Origin: an uncultured Treponema sp. | GTDB lineage: Bacteria > Spirochaetota > Spirochaetia > Treponematales > Treponemataceae | Assembly: GCA_937877515.1 (NCBI GenBank) | Contig: CALFIX010000076.1 | Span: forward strand, 1 to 64,000 | Direction of reading: 5' to 3' | DNA length: 64,000 nt | Part shown: positions 25,791-34,153 of the stretch, piece after piece | Position numbering within the stretch: position 1 is the first letter of the stretch | Layout: each line of letters starts with the position of its first letter | Notes under the pieces: model-generated | Seen by the model: the letters and a program-made list of their open reading frames with translations, nothing else | Told to the model about the DNA's origin: nothing | Database searches by the model: none | Position numbers and translations under genes: made by a program

Positions 25791-26894
25791 TTAAGGAAGA
25801 GAGGAAAGAACCTTAGCAATAACAGAAACGTCTTTTTTTCCAAGTCGAGGATACAAAGGGAAAAGTGCACAACGAAGCAGGAGAGATTTTGCACATATAC
25901 AGCTCTGGGAAAGCTCTTCTGTTTTCATTGCAATTACAGAATCTTCATAAGCCTGACGGACTTCTATACCCTTCTTTTGAGCATAGGATTTTACATCCTT
26001 AAAACCTGAATTCAGAACTAACGGGAAAGAATAGACTGTAGAACCTTCATCAGAAGCCCTTACATAAGATCTGTGGCGTCCTGACATAATTGCTCTTGAA
26101 TAAACTGTAAAAAGTTCCCTGCGTGTAATTTCGTTCCGGTTAAATTCCTTTAATTCTACAAAAGCTAAAGCCGCATTCATATCAGGAAGAATATCTATGC
26201 TTGGGGCTTCGTCTACTATCTTTTTTAAAACAATCCATTCACGACGGCTTGGTGCAAAAAGTAAAGCTCCGCCGCCTGAGGTTATTACATCGCGGTCTTC
26301 CATGGCCATAATTGTATAAACGCCATACATGCCGGCTCTACGACCAAGCTTTTTTTCAGGAGCAGCTTCCGTACCGTCTGCATTCACAGCAGGCTGCTTT
26401 ACCTCTTCTTCTTTTTCTTCTGAAGGGTAATAAGAAAGAGCTGAATGAGAAATATCTTCTACAATAGGAATTCCCAATGACAAAAATGATTCAATATCAG
26501 GAAGGACACCCATAGTCTCTGAAAGAATCAAAAGTCGTCCGCCTTCCTTCATGCCTTTTTCACAAGCTTCTACAGTTACAAGTCCGGTATCTTCTGCTAC
26601 ATCCAAAACCAAGGGCTTATAACCCAAATTTTCCAACGTGATGTAAAGATAGCTTGGAGCCAAAGCACTTATCATTACCATACTTTCTTTAGGTAACTGC
26701 AGAGCTTCCATTACGTAACGAACTGCCAAAGAGGGACTTCTTAAAGCGACCCCACCATCATAACCAATAAGTTCTTTTGCAGTTTGAAGTAAGCGAACAT
26801 TCATTTCGCCAGGGCCGATTTTTTCATCTACCATGCACGTAAGAACAGCTTCCATTTCTTTACGGCGAATTGTGGGACTATATGTCTGAATCAT
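25791..26894 (-). CDS. DegT/DnrJ-type aminotransferase-like protein lacking the PLP lysine
   Basis: A 367-aa fold-type I protein of the DegT/DnrJ/EryC1/StrS type. It has the cofactor-binding Asp segment (PIVEDISHSAL, D147) and the glycine-rich stretch after the catalytic lysine (ITSGGGALL). Where active members have a Lys about six residues before this Gly stretch, this protein has MAMEDRDV with Arg201, and no Lys is near. An insertion rich in Glu/Lys/Ala (about 157-186) sits just before. It is therefore probably not an aminotransferase; a binding role or a PLP-dependent dehydratase-like chemistry is conceivable. It lies after the cheW terminator and before nadK-recN, a place where I recall a gene of the same family in T. 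pallidum. Confidence 0.7.
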   Translation of the reverse strand: MIQTYSPTIRRKEMEAVLTCMVDEKIGPGEMNVRLLQTAKELIGYDGGVALRSPSLAVRYVMEALQLPKESMVMISALAPSYLYITLENLGYKPLVLDVAEDTGLVTVEACEKGMKEGGRLLILSETMGVLPDIESFLSLGIPIVEDISHSALSYYPSEEKEEEVKQPAVNADGTEAAPEKKLGRRAGMYGVYTIMAMEDRDVITSGGGALLFAPSRREWIVLKKIVDEAPSIDILPDMNAALAFVELKEFNRNEITRRELFTVYSRAIMSGRHRSYVRASDEGSTVYSFPLVLNSGFKDVKSYAQKKGIEVRQAYEDSVIAMKTEELSQSCICAKSLLLRCALFPLYPRLGKKDVSVIAKVLSSLP

Positions 26895-26923
26895 TTTTTT
26901 AATATCCTTTTTTACCTGATGTT

Positions 26924-26968
26924 AAAAAGCATTGCAGTGCACAAAGTATACACTACAAAGCTTTTTTT
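26924..26968 (-). terminator. intrinsic terminator after cheW
   Basis: On the minus strand AAAAAGC pairs with GCTTTTT, with an inner stem TGTAGTG / CACTGCA (one G-U pair) and an 11-nt loop. The outer arm ends in a T-run. It begins 4 bp after the cheW stop. The arms allow it to act on both strands. Confidence 0.6.
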
Positions 26969-26972
26969 AACC

Positions 26973-27464
26973 TTATTCTGCATCAGGTTCTATAATTTTT
27001 TGCAATTCTTTTGCACTAAAGAGCTTTCGAGTATCTAAAATAATTAAATATGCTGGATCCTGACGAACAACTCCCTGAATATACTCTGTGCCAATGCCAT
27101 TAAACATCTGTGGCGGAGGCTTAATCTCTGAAGTTTCTACAGGAACAACTCTTGCAACACGGTCTATGATAATGCCAATTTTATTTCCTTCAATATCAAG
27201 AATAATAAAGCCGCCTTCATCATCGTCCATGTCATTTTCTGCCTGACGAGCCATCTTTTGAATATGGAATCTTTTATGCAGGTTGATGATGGGAATTATC
27301 TCACTGCGAAGGTTTATAATACCTTCTACATAATATGGAGCGTTAGGAATGGGACGCACTGCCTGAACCTTTACTATTTCTTTAACGTCCATAATGTCTA
27401 CGCCATATAACTCTTCTCCAAGTTGAAAAGTAACAAGCTGAAACTGTGTATTTTCCTGAGCCAT
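26973..27464 (-). CDS. cheW: chemotaxis coupling protein CheW
   Basis: A 163-aa CheW, the adaptor that links chemoreceptors to the kinase CheA. It consists of one CheW domain: FQLGEELYGVDIMDVKEI, the conserved VEGIINLRSEIIPIINL, and a second subdomain with NKIGIIIDRVARVV. A short acidic insert (NDMDDDEGG, about 78-86) sits before the second half. AAGGAGA lies before the ATG. No other chemotaxis gene is adjacent, as for the second cheW of T. pallidum. It seems monocistronic, with its own promoter and terminator. Confidence 0.95.
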   Translation of the reverse strand: MAQENTQFQLVTFQLGEELYGVDIMDVKEIVKVQAVRPIPNAPYYVEGIINLRSEIIPIINLHKRFHIQKMARQAENDMDDDEGGFIILDIEGNKIGIIIDRVARVVPVETSEIKPPPQMFNGIGTEYIQGVVRQDPAYLIILDTRKLFSAKELQKIIEPDAE

Positions 27465-27485
27465 GCCATATCTCCTTTAATTTAT

Positions 27486-27513
27486 GCTATAGAGTACATG
27501 CAGAAACTTACAA
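27486..27513 (-). promoter_or_regulatory. possible sigma70-type promoter of cheW
   Basis: On the minus strand TTGTAA (27508-27513) and TATAGC (27486-27491) are 16 bp apart, in the 125-bp gap between comF and cheW. The -10 is imperfect. The leader would be about 15 nt, including the AAGGAGA site. Confidence 0.4.
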
Positions 27514-27589
27514 ATACCCTAGTAAGTCTTTAAAATTAACAAAAATTGTAAAAACACTACACATACTTATTTTACAACAACAAATCGTT

Positions 27590-28345
27590 CTAGTCCACTA
27601 TAAAAAGGGAAAGAACTGTAATTTTTGAATTAGTCTTAGCTTTTAATAACGCAGAACAGCTTTCTACAGTAGCTCCTGTTGTTATGACATCATCAATTAA
27701 GACTATATTTTCAGGAAAATTTTCGGGCATTTTTCGTTTTAAGGCATAAGCAGAACCTGAAGTTTTAAGTCTCTCCGTGCGGTCCTTTTTCTTTTGCTGA
27801 GAATATGACAGGCGACATAAAAGGCTTTTCACCTTCCACTTGTATTGCATTTTTAAAATTTTACAAAGCTCATCTATTTGGTCCCACCCTGTTTTTCTTA
27901 TTTTTCCGGGACGAGGAGGAACAGGCACTATAAGCACATCATCATGTCTAAAGCTTAAAATTTCATTTAATGCAAGATTTACAAAAGATGCGAACACTTG
28001 AGAAAGAGCTCTTTTAGAAGCCATTTTCCAGTCAAAGAGTAATTGTTTCTTCCACAACCTGTACGTAAACAACGGAACGACAGAATCTGCACTAAGCAAA
28101 ACCGGAGTAAGCCTGCATGCCATGCACAAAGAAAACTCTTTATCTTCACTTATAAGAGGCTTTCCGCAAATCTTGCAATGAGGCTTAGTTTTCCAAAGAA
28201 TTATCTGATTTTCCAGCTTTTTCTTGCACTCAGGACACAACGGTTCATACAAAACAGGAAGTGAACAGCAGATACATTTTTCCTCACCATGCAAAAGGGT
28301 TACAAGAACTGCAAAAAATCTTTTTATTAGCAAGAAGAACTTCAT
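27590..28345 (-). CDS. comF: ComF family protein (zinc finger plus phosphoribosyltransferase domain)
   Basis: A 251-aa ComFC-type protein. The N-terminal part holds CxxC pairs (CICCSLP, CPEC, CKICGKP, CMAC) that form zinc-binding knuckles. The C-terminal half is a type I phosphoribosyltransferase fold with the PRPP loop (VLIDDVITTGATVESC). ComF proteins take part in DNA uptake in competent bacteria, but many non-competent bacteria keep them with unclear function. It is placed 50 bp after mutS and likely transcribed with it. Confidence 0.9.
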   Translation of the reverse strand: MKFFLLIKRFFAVLVTLLHGEEKCICCSLPVLYEPLCPECKKKLENQIILWKTKPHCKICGKPLISEDKEFSLCMACRLTPVLLSADSVVPLFTYRLWKKQLLFDWKMASKRALSQVFASFVNLALNEILSFRHDDVLIVPVPPRPGKIRKTGWDQIDELCKILKMQYKWKVKSLLCRLSYSQQKKKDRTERLKTSGSAYALKRKMPENFPENIVLIDDVITTGATVESCSALLKAKTNSKITVLSLFIVD

Positions 28346-28395
28346 GCATATAAATTTATTGAGACATACAAAAATGTAAAAAATCAGATGAAATT

Positions 28396-31017
28396 TTATC
28401 TGCCGGAAAGAATTTTTTTCCAGCGGGCTACAGTTTGTAAGGCTGCAATGGGAGTCATGTTATCTGTATCCAAAGAAAGTATTTCGTCTAAAATCATTTC
28501 TTCGTCACTAAAAAGAGAACCCGTAAACGACTCTTTTACATTATTTTCCTCTTCAGCTTCTTCTTCTGCAAAATTCTCTGTCTGAGTTAAAACAGGCTTT
28601 TCAGAAGCTTCACCCTGAATGCGGTCTAGAATTGCAGAAGCTCTGTCTATTACAGGGCCCGGCACTCCAGCTAAGCGGGCTACGTGAATACCGTAAGAGT
28701 TTTCTGCCGACCCCAAAATAACCTTGCGTAAAAAGACTACATCCTTACCGCTTTCTTTTACATCCATACAAAGTTTTTTGCAGGCATCATGTTCTAGACG
28801 GGTCAATTCGTGATAATGTGTTGCAAAAAGTGTCTTGCATTTTATACGGCTAAGTAAATATTCGCTTACAGCCCATGCAATGGAAAGTCCGTCTTCTGTG
28901 CTTGTACCTCGTCCGACCTCGTCCATTATGACTAAAGACTTTTCCGTTGCACTTCTTAAGATGTGAGCCGTCTCCGTCATTTCTACCAAGAAAGTAGACT
29001 CTCCCCGTGCAAGATTGTCGCTTGCTCCGACACGGCAGAAGATGCGGTCAACCAAGCCGATGTGAGCATAACATGCAGGGACAAAACTTCCTGTCTGAGC
29101 TAAAAGCGCAATAAGGGCATTCTGTCTTAGGAAAGTAGATTTACCCGCCATATTAGGACCGGTTATCAATGCAAAGGTTTTGTTTTCATCTTCTGTACAG
29201 AGAGTTAAGTCATTTGGAACAAATTCTCCTGCGGGAAGGTGCTGCTCTACAACAGGATGACGAGCATCTTTAACTTCGTATATTAAACTTTCATCTAAGA
29301 AAGGTCTCACCCAGCCATGCGCGATTGCAGCTTCTGCAAAGCTGGAAGTTACATCTGTATAGGCAATTTCTCTGGAAGTCTGCTGCAGATATGGAACAAA
29401 TGCTTTTAGCGATGTGCGAACTTCTATAAAAAGGTCATGCTCCAGTTCTATAATTTTAGAAGAGGACTCATTAAGATTAGACTCCAGTTCTCGAAGCTTT
29501 TCTGTTGTGTAGCGTTCTGCATTTACTAAAGCACGCTTCATTATAAAATGCTCCGGCACCTGAGAAAGCTTACCTTTGGTAACTTCTATGAAGTACCCCA
29601 TATTACCGTTTTTTCTTATGCGAAGATTTTGAATACCTGTCTTTGTCTTTTCTTCTTCCAAGTATTCATCTAATATGCCATTAAAATTATTCTGAACCTT
29701 TCTCCAGTGGTCCAATTCCTCTGACCATCCGGATTTTATAATTCCGCCTTCTGTAAAAACCGTAGACGGATCATCTAAAATTGAAGACTGAATTAAATCT
29801 ATAATTTTTTTAGCACTTTCAATTTCTAAAGATGCAAAATTTTTAGAGCCTAAAGTTTCCTGAACATTCAACCACAAAGAAAGACTTTGACGTAAAGCCT
29901 GCAAATCTTTTGCATGAGCCCTATCCATAGCAATACGGCCGGCTAAACGTTCTATATCTAAAATACCTTCCAGCTCAGAAAGAACAGTTCTTAGCAAGCT
30001 TGAATCTTGTGTAAAAAGCTCTACGTGATTCTGTCTTGAATTTATTTTAGAAAGCTCTGTAAGTGGGAACATAAGCCACTCTCGAAGAAGTCGGCTTCCC
30101 ATTGCAGTCTTTGTGAAGTTTACACATTCAAGTAAAGTAAACTGAGTAGAGCCGTCTCTCAGATTTTGCGATATTTCCAAATTACGTCTAGAAGAGTCAT
30201 CTATAATTACATACTGATTATCCGTATAAACGTTAATGGAACTTACATGAGGAGATTTTGTATTTGTTGTTTTTTCAAGATAATCTAAAAGAAACCCAGC
30301 AGGAGGTACCTCAGGAGAATCTTCTACGAGAGAAAACGAACGTAAATTTTGTGTACCGAACTGTTTTAAAAGACGAGCATAGCAAAGCTCAGTATTAAAA
30401 TTCCAGTCACCATACCAGGAAAGTGTTATACCTTCCGCCTGCTCTAAAATTTGTTTTACACTCTCATTGTAGCGAAGGCTCTCTGGTAAAATTAGTTCTC
30501 TGGGATTAGAACGTCCAATTTCTTTTGGAAGATTTTCTGTTAAAGTTTTTTCATCAAAACTTGTTGCCCTAAATTCTCCAGTAGTTACATCAATATATGC
30601 AAACCCACACTTTCCGTGATGAACAAAAAAAGAAGCCAGAAAGTTATTTATTCCGCCTTCAAGATATTCACTTTCCACAGCAGTTCCTGGAGTAATTATT
30701 TCTATAACTTTACGTTCTGTAAGCCCTTTACCATGGGCAATTTCTCCAATCTGTTCTGCTATGGCAATCTTTTTCCCTAAACGCAGAAGACGTGCAATAT
30801 AAATTTTTGCTGCGTGATAGGGAATGCCGCACATGGGATTATTCATTCTATGTGTGAGAGTAAGATTTAAAAGGCGGGAAACTTCTACAGCATCATCATT
30901 AAACATTTCGTAGAAGTCTCCAAGCCTGAAAAACAGAACCTCGTTAGGATGTACAGCTTTTATTCTGTTATACTGTTCAAAAAGAGGAGATGTTTCTGAA
31001 GAATTTTTAGACTGCAT
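28396..31017 (-). CDS. mutS: DNA mismatch repair protein MutS
   Basis: MutS (873 aa) recognises mismatches and starts repair with MutL. All domains are visible: mismatch-binding N-domain (VLFFRLGDFYEMFNDDA, with the Phe-x-Glu wedge as FYEMF), core and clamp, and the ATPase with GPNMAGKSTFLRQ, RGESTFLVEMTE and VIMDEVGRGTSTEDG. Length is typical. The C-terminal tail is Glu-rich (about 825-845). It follows the skp-like gene by 14 bp; I recall the order bamA-skp-mutS in T. pallidum too. Confidence 0.98.
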   Translation of the reverse strand: MQSKNSSETSPLFEQYNRIKAVHPNEVLFFRLGDFYEMFNDDAVEVSRLLNLTLTHRMNNPMCGIPYHAAKIYIARLLRLGKKIAIAEQIGEIAHGKGLTERKVIEIITPGTAVESEYLEGGINNFLASFFVHHGKCGFAYIDVTTGEFRATSFDEKTLTENLPKEIGRSNPRELILPESLRYNESVKQILEQAEGITLSWYGDWNFNTELCYARLLKQFGTQNLRSFSLVEDSPEVPPAGFLLDYLEKTTNTKSPHVSSINVYTDNQYVIIDDSSRRNLEISQNLRDGSTQFTLLECVNFTKTAMGSRLLREWLMFPLTELSKINSRQNHVELFTQDSSLLRTVLSELEGILDIERLAGRIAMDRAHAKDLQALRQSLSLWLNVQETLGSKNFASLEIESAKKIIDLIQSSILDDPSTVFTEGGIIKSGWSEELDHWRKVQNNFNGILDEYLEEEKTKTGIQNLRIRKNGNMGYFIEVTKGKLSQVPEHFIMKRALVNAERYTTEKLRELESNLNESSSKIIELEHDLFIEVRTSLKAFVPYLQQTSREIAYTDVTSSFAEAAIAHGWVRPFLDESLIYEVKDARHPVVEQHLPAGEFVPNDLTLCTEDENKTFALITGPNMAGKSTFLRQNALIALLAQTGSFVPACYAHIGLVDRIFCRVGASDNLARGESTFLVEMTETAHILRSATEKSLVIMDEVGRGTSTEDGLSIAWAVSEYLLSRIKCKTLFATHYHELTRLEHDACKKLCMDVKESGKDVVFLRKVILGSAENSYGIHVARLAGVPGPVIDRASAILDRIQGEASEKPVLTQTENFAEEEAEEENNVKESFTGSLFSDEEMILDEILSLDTDNMTPIAALQTVARWKKILSGR

Positions 31018-31031
31018 GCTATACCTTTAAG

Positions 31032-31565
31032 TTACATGCCGAGTTGTGTAATTACTTCGTCGGTAATATCTACAGAAGGGCTGTACCACAAAATAGAATT
31101 ATCCTGCTGTAAACTTAAAATCATGCTGTAGCCACCACTCTCTGCAATTTTTTCCAGAGTATCATAAAGTTTTTTGTAAAAGCTGTCATTGTTTTGCAAA
31201 GACTTCTTTAATGACTCCAACTCTACATTTTTTGCGTTAGTATATTCCGTAAGAAATTCTGTTTTCTTTGTAATCTGAGCTTCTATTTTTAACGCCTGAG
31301 CATCATTGCCATTTTTTTTGTATTCCAGCTGCTTGTCATGTAAATCTTGAAGTTCCTGAACCATTGTATTAACTTCATTTTGAAATTCTTCTTTCTTGCT
31401 CTCATAGTTGCGGATAGCCGCAGTACTTCTGAAATATGCCTGATACACTTTTGCAGTATCTACTACGGCAAACTTTGTTATTTGCTGAGATGTAGCCTTT
31501 ACAGTGCAAAAAAGCAAAACTAAAGAAAATATAATACACCCCTTCTTAAAAACTTTATTTGTCAT
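31032..31565 (-). CDS. skp: OmpH/Skp-family periplasmic chaperone
   Basis: A 177-aa secreted OmpH/Skp protein. It has an N-terminal signal sequence, then FAVVDTAKVYQAY, the usual first strand, then two long charged helices (the tentacle hairpin, with EEFQNEVNTMVQELQDLHDK). The C-terminal strand includes YSMILSLQQDNSILWYSPSV, which resembles the ILYYDPSIDIT ending of the family. It should hold outer-membrane protein precursors for BamA, encoded just upstream. A hairpin with a T-run between bamA and this gene may reduce read-through. GGGGAG precedes the ATG. Confidence 0.9.
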   Translation of the reverse strand: MTNKVFKKGCIIFSLVLLFCTVKATSQQITKFAVVDTAKVYQAYFRSTAAIRNYESKKEEFQNEVNTMVQELQDLHDKQLEYKKNGNDAQALKIEAQITKKTEFLTEYTNAKNVELESLKKSLQNNDSFYKKLYDTLEKIAESGGYSMILSLQQDNSILWYSPSVDITDEVITQLGM

Positions 31566-31578
31566 GTCTAACTCCCCT

Positions 31579-31615
31579 TAAAAAAATACCCTGCAATTAT
31601 AAATAAAATGCAGGG
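31579..31615 (-). terminator. terminator or attenuator between bamA and skp
   Basis: On the minus strand CCCTGCA pairs with TGCAGGG around a 13-nt A/T loop, followed by TATTTTTTT. It begins 11 bp after the bamA stop and ends 14 bp before the skp ATG, leaving no room for a new promoter. A partial terminator is more likely than a full stop. Confidence 0.6.
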
Positions 31616-31625
31616 GTCTGTCATG

Positions 31626-34139
31626 CTACTTATTTGTTAAGTTAAATGAAAGTACGAAGTGCCAGCTTTTCCAGAAGTTTGTCCACTGACTGTCATTTGT
31701 TAACACGTCATCATCATCATCATACCAGCTTATTGAAGTTCCATTACCGTTATCACCAACTTTAAATGTACTTACAAACAAAAGTCTTAACGGGAACTGC
31801 TGTATACAGAAGCGCAAGCTTGGTCCAAAACTAAAGTACCAGTTATCCATATTGCTCATATCTGTAAAGAAGCCTTCTGCCGTATCGTTTATACAAATTG
31901 CATCACCAAACAAATCTACAGCAAGAACACCAGGAACCACCGGCATACGAAGTTCTAAGCTGTTGCTCCACAGAGCTTTTCCTCGTCCTGCATCAGTATT
32001 ATAAATTGTCCATCCGCGGCCGTTAAACATACCGTCAATATAAAGCTGATTAGACTGCTTTATACTTGTATCCGGGAGAGGGAACTGGAAAGAAAGTCCT
32101 GAATAGCCCATGAGCACCAACTTAAATGCCCAGTTTTCTGACACCTGTTTATTAACAAGCGTAAAATATTTTTCCAGCTTAGTGTCGGTTCTTAAATAAA
32201 ATTCTGTTTCACCAAATGTATCGTTGATAATTCCCTGTGGCAAAAGACCATACCATGCAACTCTCTGACTGAAAAACCATCCCGTAGAAGGGTCATAGTT
32301 AATGTTACGTCCGTCCATAGAGAAAGAAGACCATACAGAATTTTTTGGTTCCCAGTTATTATTATACTGAGTAATTGAATTATCGTATGGAACATAAATA
32401 CTTGAATCGTAAATGTTATTTATAAGACTGCCAGAAATGCCGGCGGCTACAGTAAGAATTGCAAAGTCCGGAGTCCAGCGGCGGCCTAAGGATTCACTTA
32501 ATGTAAACACATGGTCTTCGTACTGCATATAATAATATGTGTTATCTAAAGTTCCGTCAGGAAGCATTTGATTTACTAAAGCATACTCTGCGTTGTCATG
32601 ACTGTAACTTAACGAAACGCTCAAACTAACGGGAAGTCCCCAAAGCCAGTTTTGACCGTAAGAAAGAGAAACTGACTGTTCATCTGTAGAAAGAGTTCCG
32701 GAAACGGAAGCAGAACGTCCCTCTCCAAAGAGATTAGAATCTTGAAGTTTTGCATACAGCGCAACAGGAAAGTCATCAGGGTCTGTTACACCGCTAAATG
32801 TAAAACCAAAGTCGAACGTTGTTGTACTCTGTTCTTCTACAGTAAACACTATATCTACGAGATTCTGTTCTGACCCTTGAGTTACCTGCGGGGATACCGC
32901 AGAAAAGTACTGCAAGTTATAAAGGTTTCTCATTGCATTTGTAATCTTTGTGTTAGAAAAAATATCTCCGGACTGAATGGGAATTTCTCGTCTTATAACG
33001 TATTCCTTTGTTTTTGAGTTACCCTTTATGATAATTTCTTCTATGTGGCTTCTTGGATTTTCTATGATGTTAAGAACATAGCTTATGGTTTTAGTATCCG
33101 TGTCTTTTGAAATAGAAGGTGTAAACGCATTTGCTGTATAACCATTTTCATAATAAAGATTTTCTACAGCCATTATGCTTTCCTGGAACTTGGTTTCGCT
33201 ATAAACGCTGCCACTCTTAAGTTTTACAAGAGACTCTAGCTTTTCTGTTGTAAATACTTTGTTGCCGCTAAACTCAAGCCCGCCAAATGTATACTGAGTT
33301 CCTTCCAGGATTTCAAATGTTATGAAAAGCTCATCACGATTTTTTTCTTCGTTGTAAACAGTTTCCTGCTTTACATTTAAGACGCGTGCATCTACATAAC
33401 CTCTATCCTGATAATATGTAACAATTGCTTTTTTATCTGCCTCAACAGATGCTTCCTGGAAAGAACCTGAGTTAAAAATACCGGTTTCCTTTAATGAAAG
33501 CTGTCTTTTTAGGGTCTTATCCGCAACAGTCTGATTTCCGCCAAATGTGATAGACTTAACAACAGTCTGCTTTCCTTCTGAGATTTTAAAAGTAACTTCG
33601 TACCCGCCTTCTGTTTCTTCATAACTTGAAGTAACAGTTGCCTTAGTGTACCCCTTGTCTATGTAATAATTTCTAAGAGCCCGCTCATCAATTAAAAGCT
33701 TACTCTGAATAAATACATCTTTTTCCTTTAAAGATATTGCATCCTTTAATTCGCTGTTATGAATCTGTTTATTTCCACTAAAAGAAATTTTTGTGATTAC
33801 AGGTCGTTCTTTTACCACTAGAGTAAGTTTTACAGTCTTTCCGCCGTCATTTCCCTTAGAAGCCTTTACACTTACTTCATCAAAATAATCAAGAGCAAAC
33901 ATGCGGTCATAAAGGTCTATGATAACTTCATCCGTAAAATACTTTCCAACAAATGAAGACGTTACGCCTTCCAAATCACTCTTTTTTATGTTATTTAAGC
34001 CTTCAAAATCTACAGAACGAATCTGTTTATTATAATACCATGCACTTTCTTCTGAATCTTGAGCTGCCAACGGAAGAGCAAATAAAGAAATCAAAGAAAA
34101 CAAAAATAAAAGTCCAGATAAAGGATGCTTACAACGCAT
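31626..34139 (-). CDS. bamA: outer membrane protein assembly factor BamA
   Basis: BamA (837 aa from this start) inserts beta-barrel proteins into the outer membrane. After the signal peptide come about five POTRA domains. Typical pieces are IRSVDFEGLNNIKKSDL, VITKISFSGNKQIHNSEL, VKSITFGGNQTVADKTL, YTFGGLEFSGNKVFTTEKL and IEEIIIKGNSKTKEYVIRRE. The second half is the barrel (surface antigen domain), containing GRGWTIYNTDAGRGKALWSN near the conserved GR motif region. The protein ends in SFNLTNK rather than an aromatic residue. The ATG at 34139 has TGGGGA upstream and gives MRCKHPLSG; the ATG at 34151 lacks a site. tamB and skp flank it. Confidence 0.95.
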   Translation of the reverse strand: MRCKHPLSGLLFLFSLISLFALPLAAQDSEESAWYYNKQIRSVDFEGLNNIKKSDLEGVTSSFVGKYFTDEVIIDLYDRMFALDYFDEVSVKASKGNDGGKTVKLTLVVKERPVITKISFSGNKQIHNSELKDAISLKEKDVFIQSKLLIDERALRNYYIDKGYTKATVTSSYEETEGGYEVTFKISEGKQTVVKSITFGGNQTVADKTLKRQLSLKETGIFNSGSFQEASVEADKKAIVTYYQDRGYVDARVLNVKQETVYNEEKNRDELFITFEILEGTQYTFGGLEFSGNKVFTTEKLESLVKLKSGSVYSETKFQESIMAVENLYYENGYTANAFTPSISKDTDTKTISYVLNIIENPRSHIEEIIIKGNSKTKEYVIRREIPIQSGDIFSNTKITNAMRNLYNLQYFSAVSPQVTQGSEQNLVDIVFTVEEQSTTTFDFGFTFSGVTDPDDFPVALYAKLQDSNLFGEGRSASVSGTLSTDEQSVSLSYGQNWLWGLPVSLSVSLSYSHDNAEYALVNQMLPDGTLDNTYYYMQYEDHVFTLSESLGRRWTPDFAILTVAAGISGSLINNIYDSSIYVPYDNSITQYNNNWEPKNSVWSSFSMDGRNINYDPSTGWFFSQRVAWYGLLPQGIINDTFGETEFYLRTDTKLEKYFTLVNKQVSENWAFKLVLMGYSGLSFQFPLPDTSIKQSNQLYIDGMFNGRGWTIYNTDAGRGKALWSNSLELRMPVVPGVLAVDLFGDAICINDTAEGFFTDMSNMDNWYFSFGPSLRFCIQQFPLRLLFVSTFKVGDNGNGTSISWYDDDDDVLTNDSQWTNFWKSWHFVLSFNLTNK

Positions 34140-34153
34140 AAAAATCCCCATTT

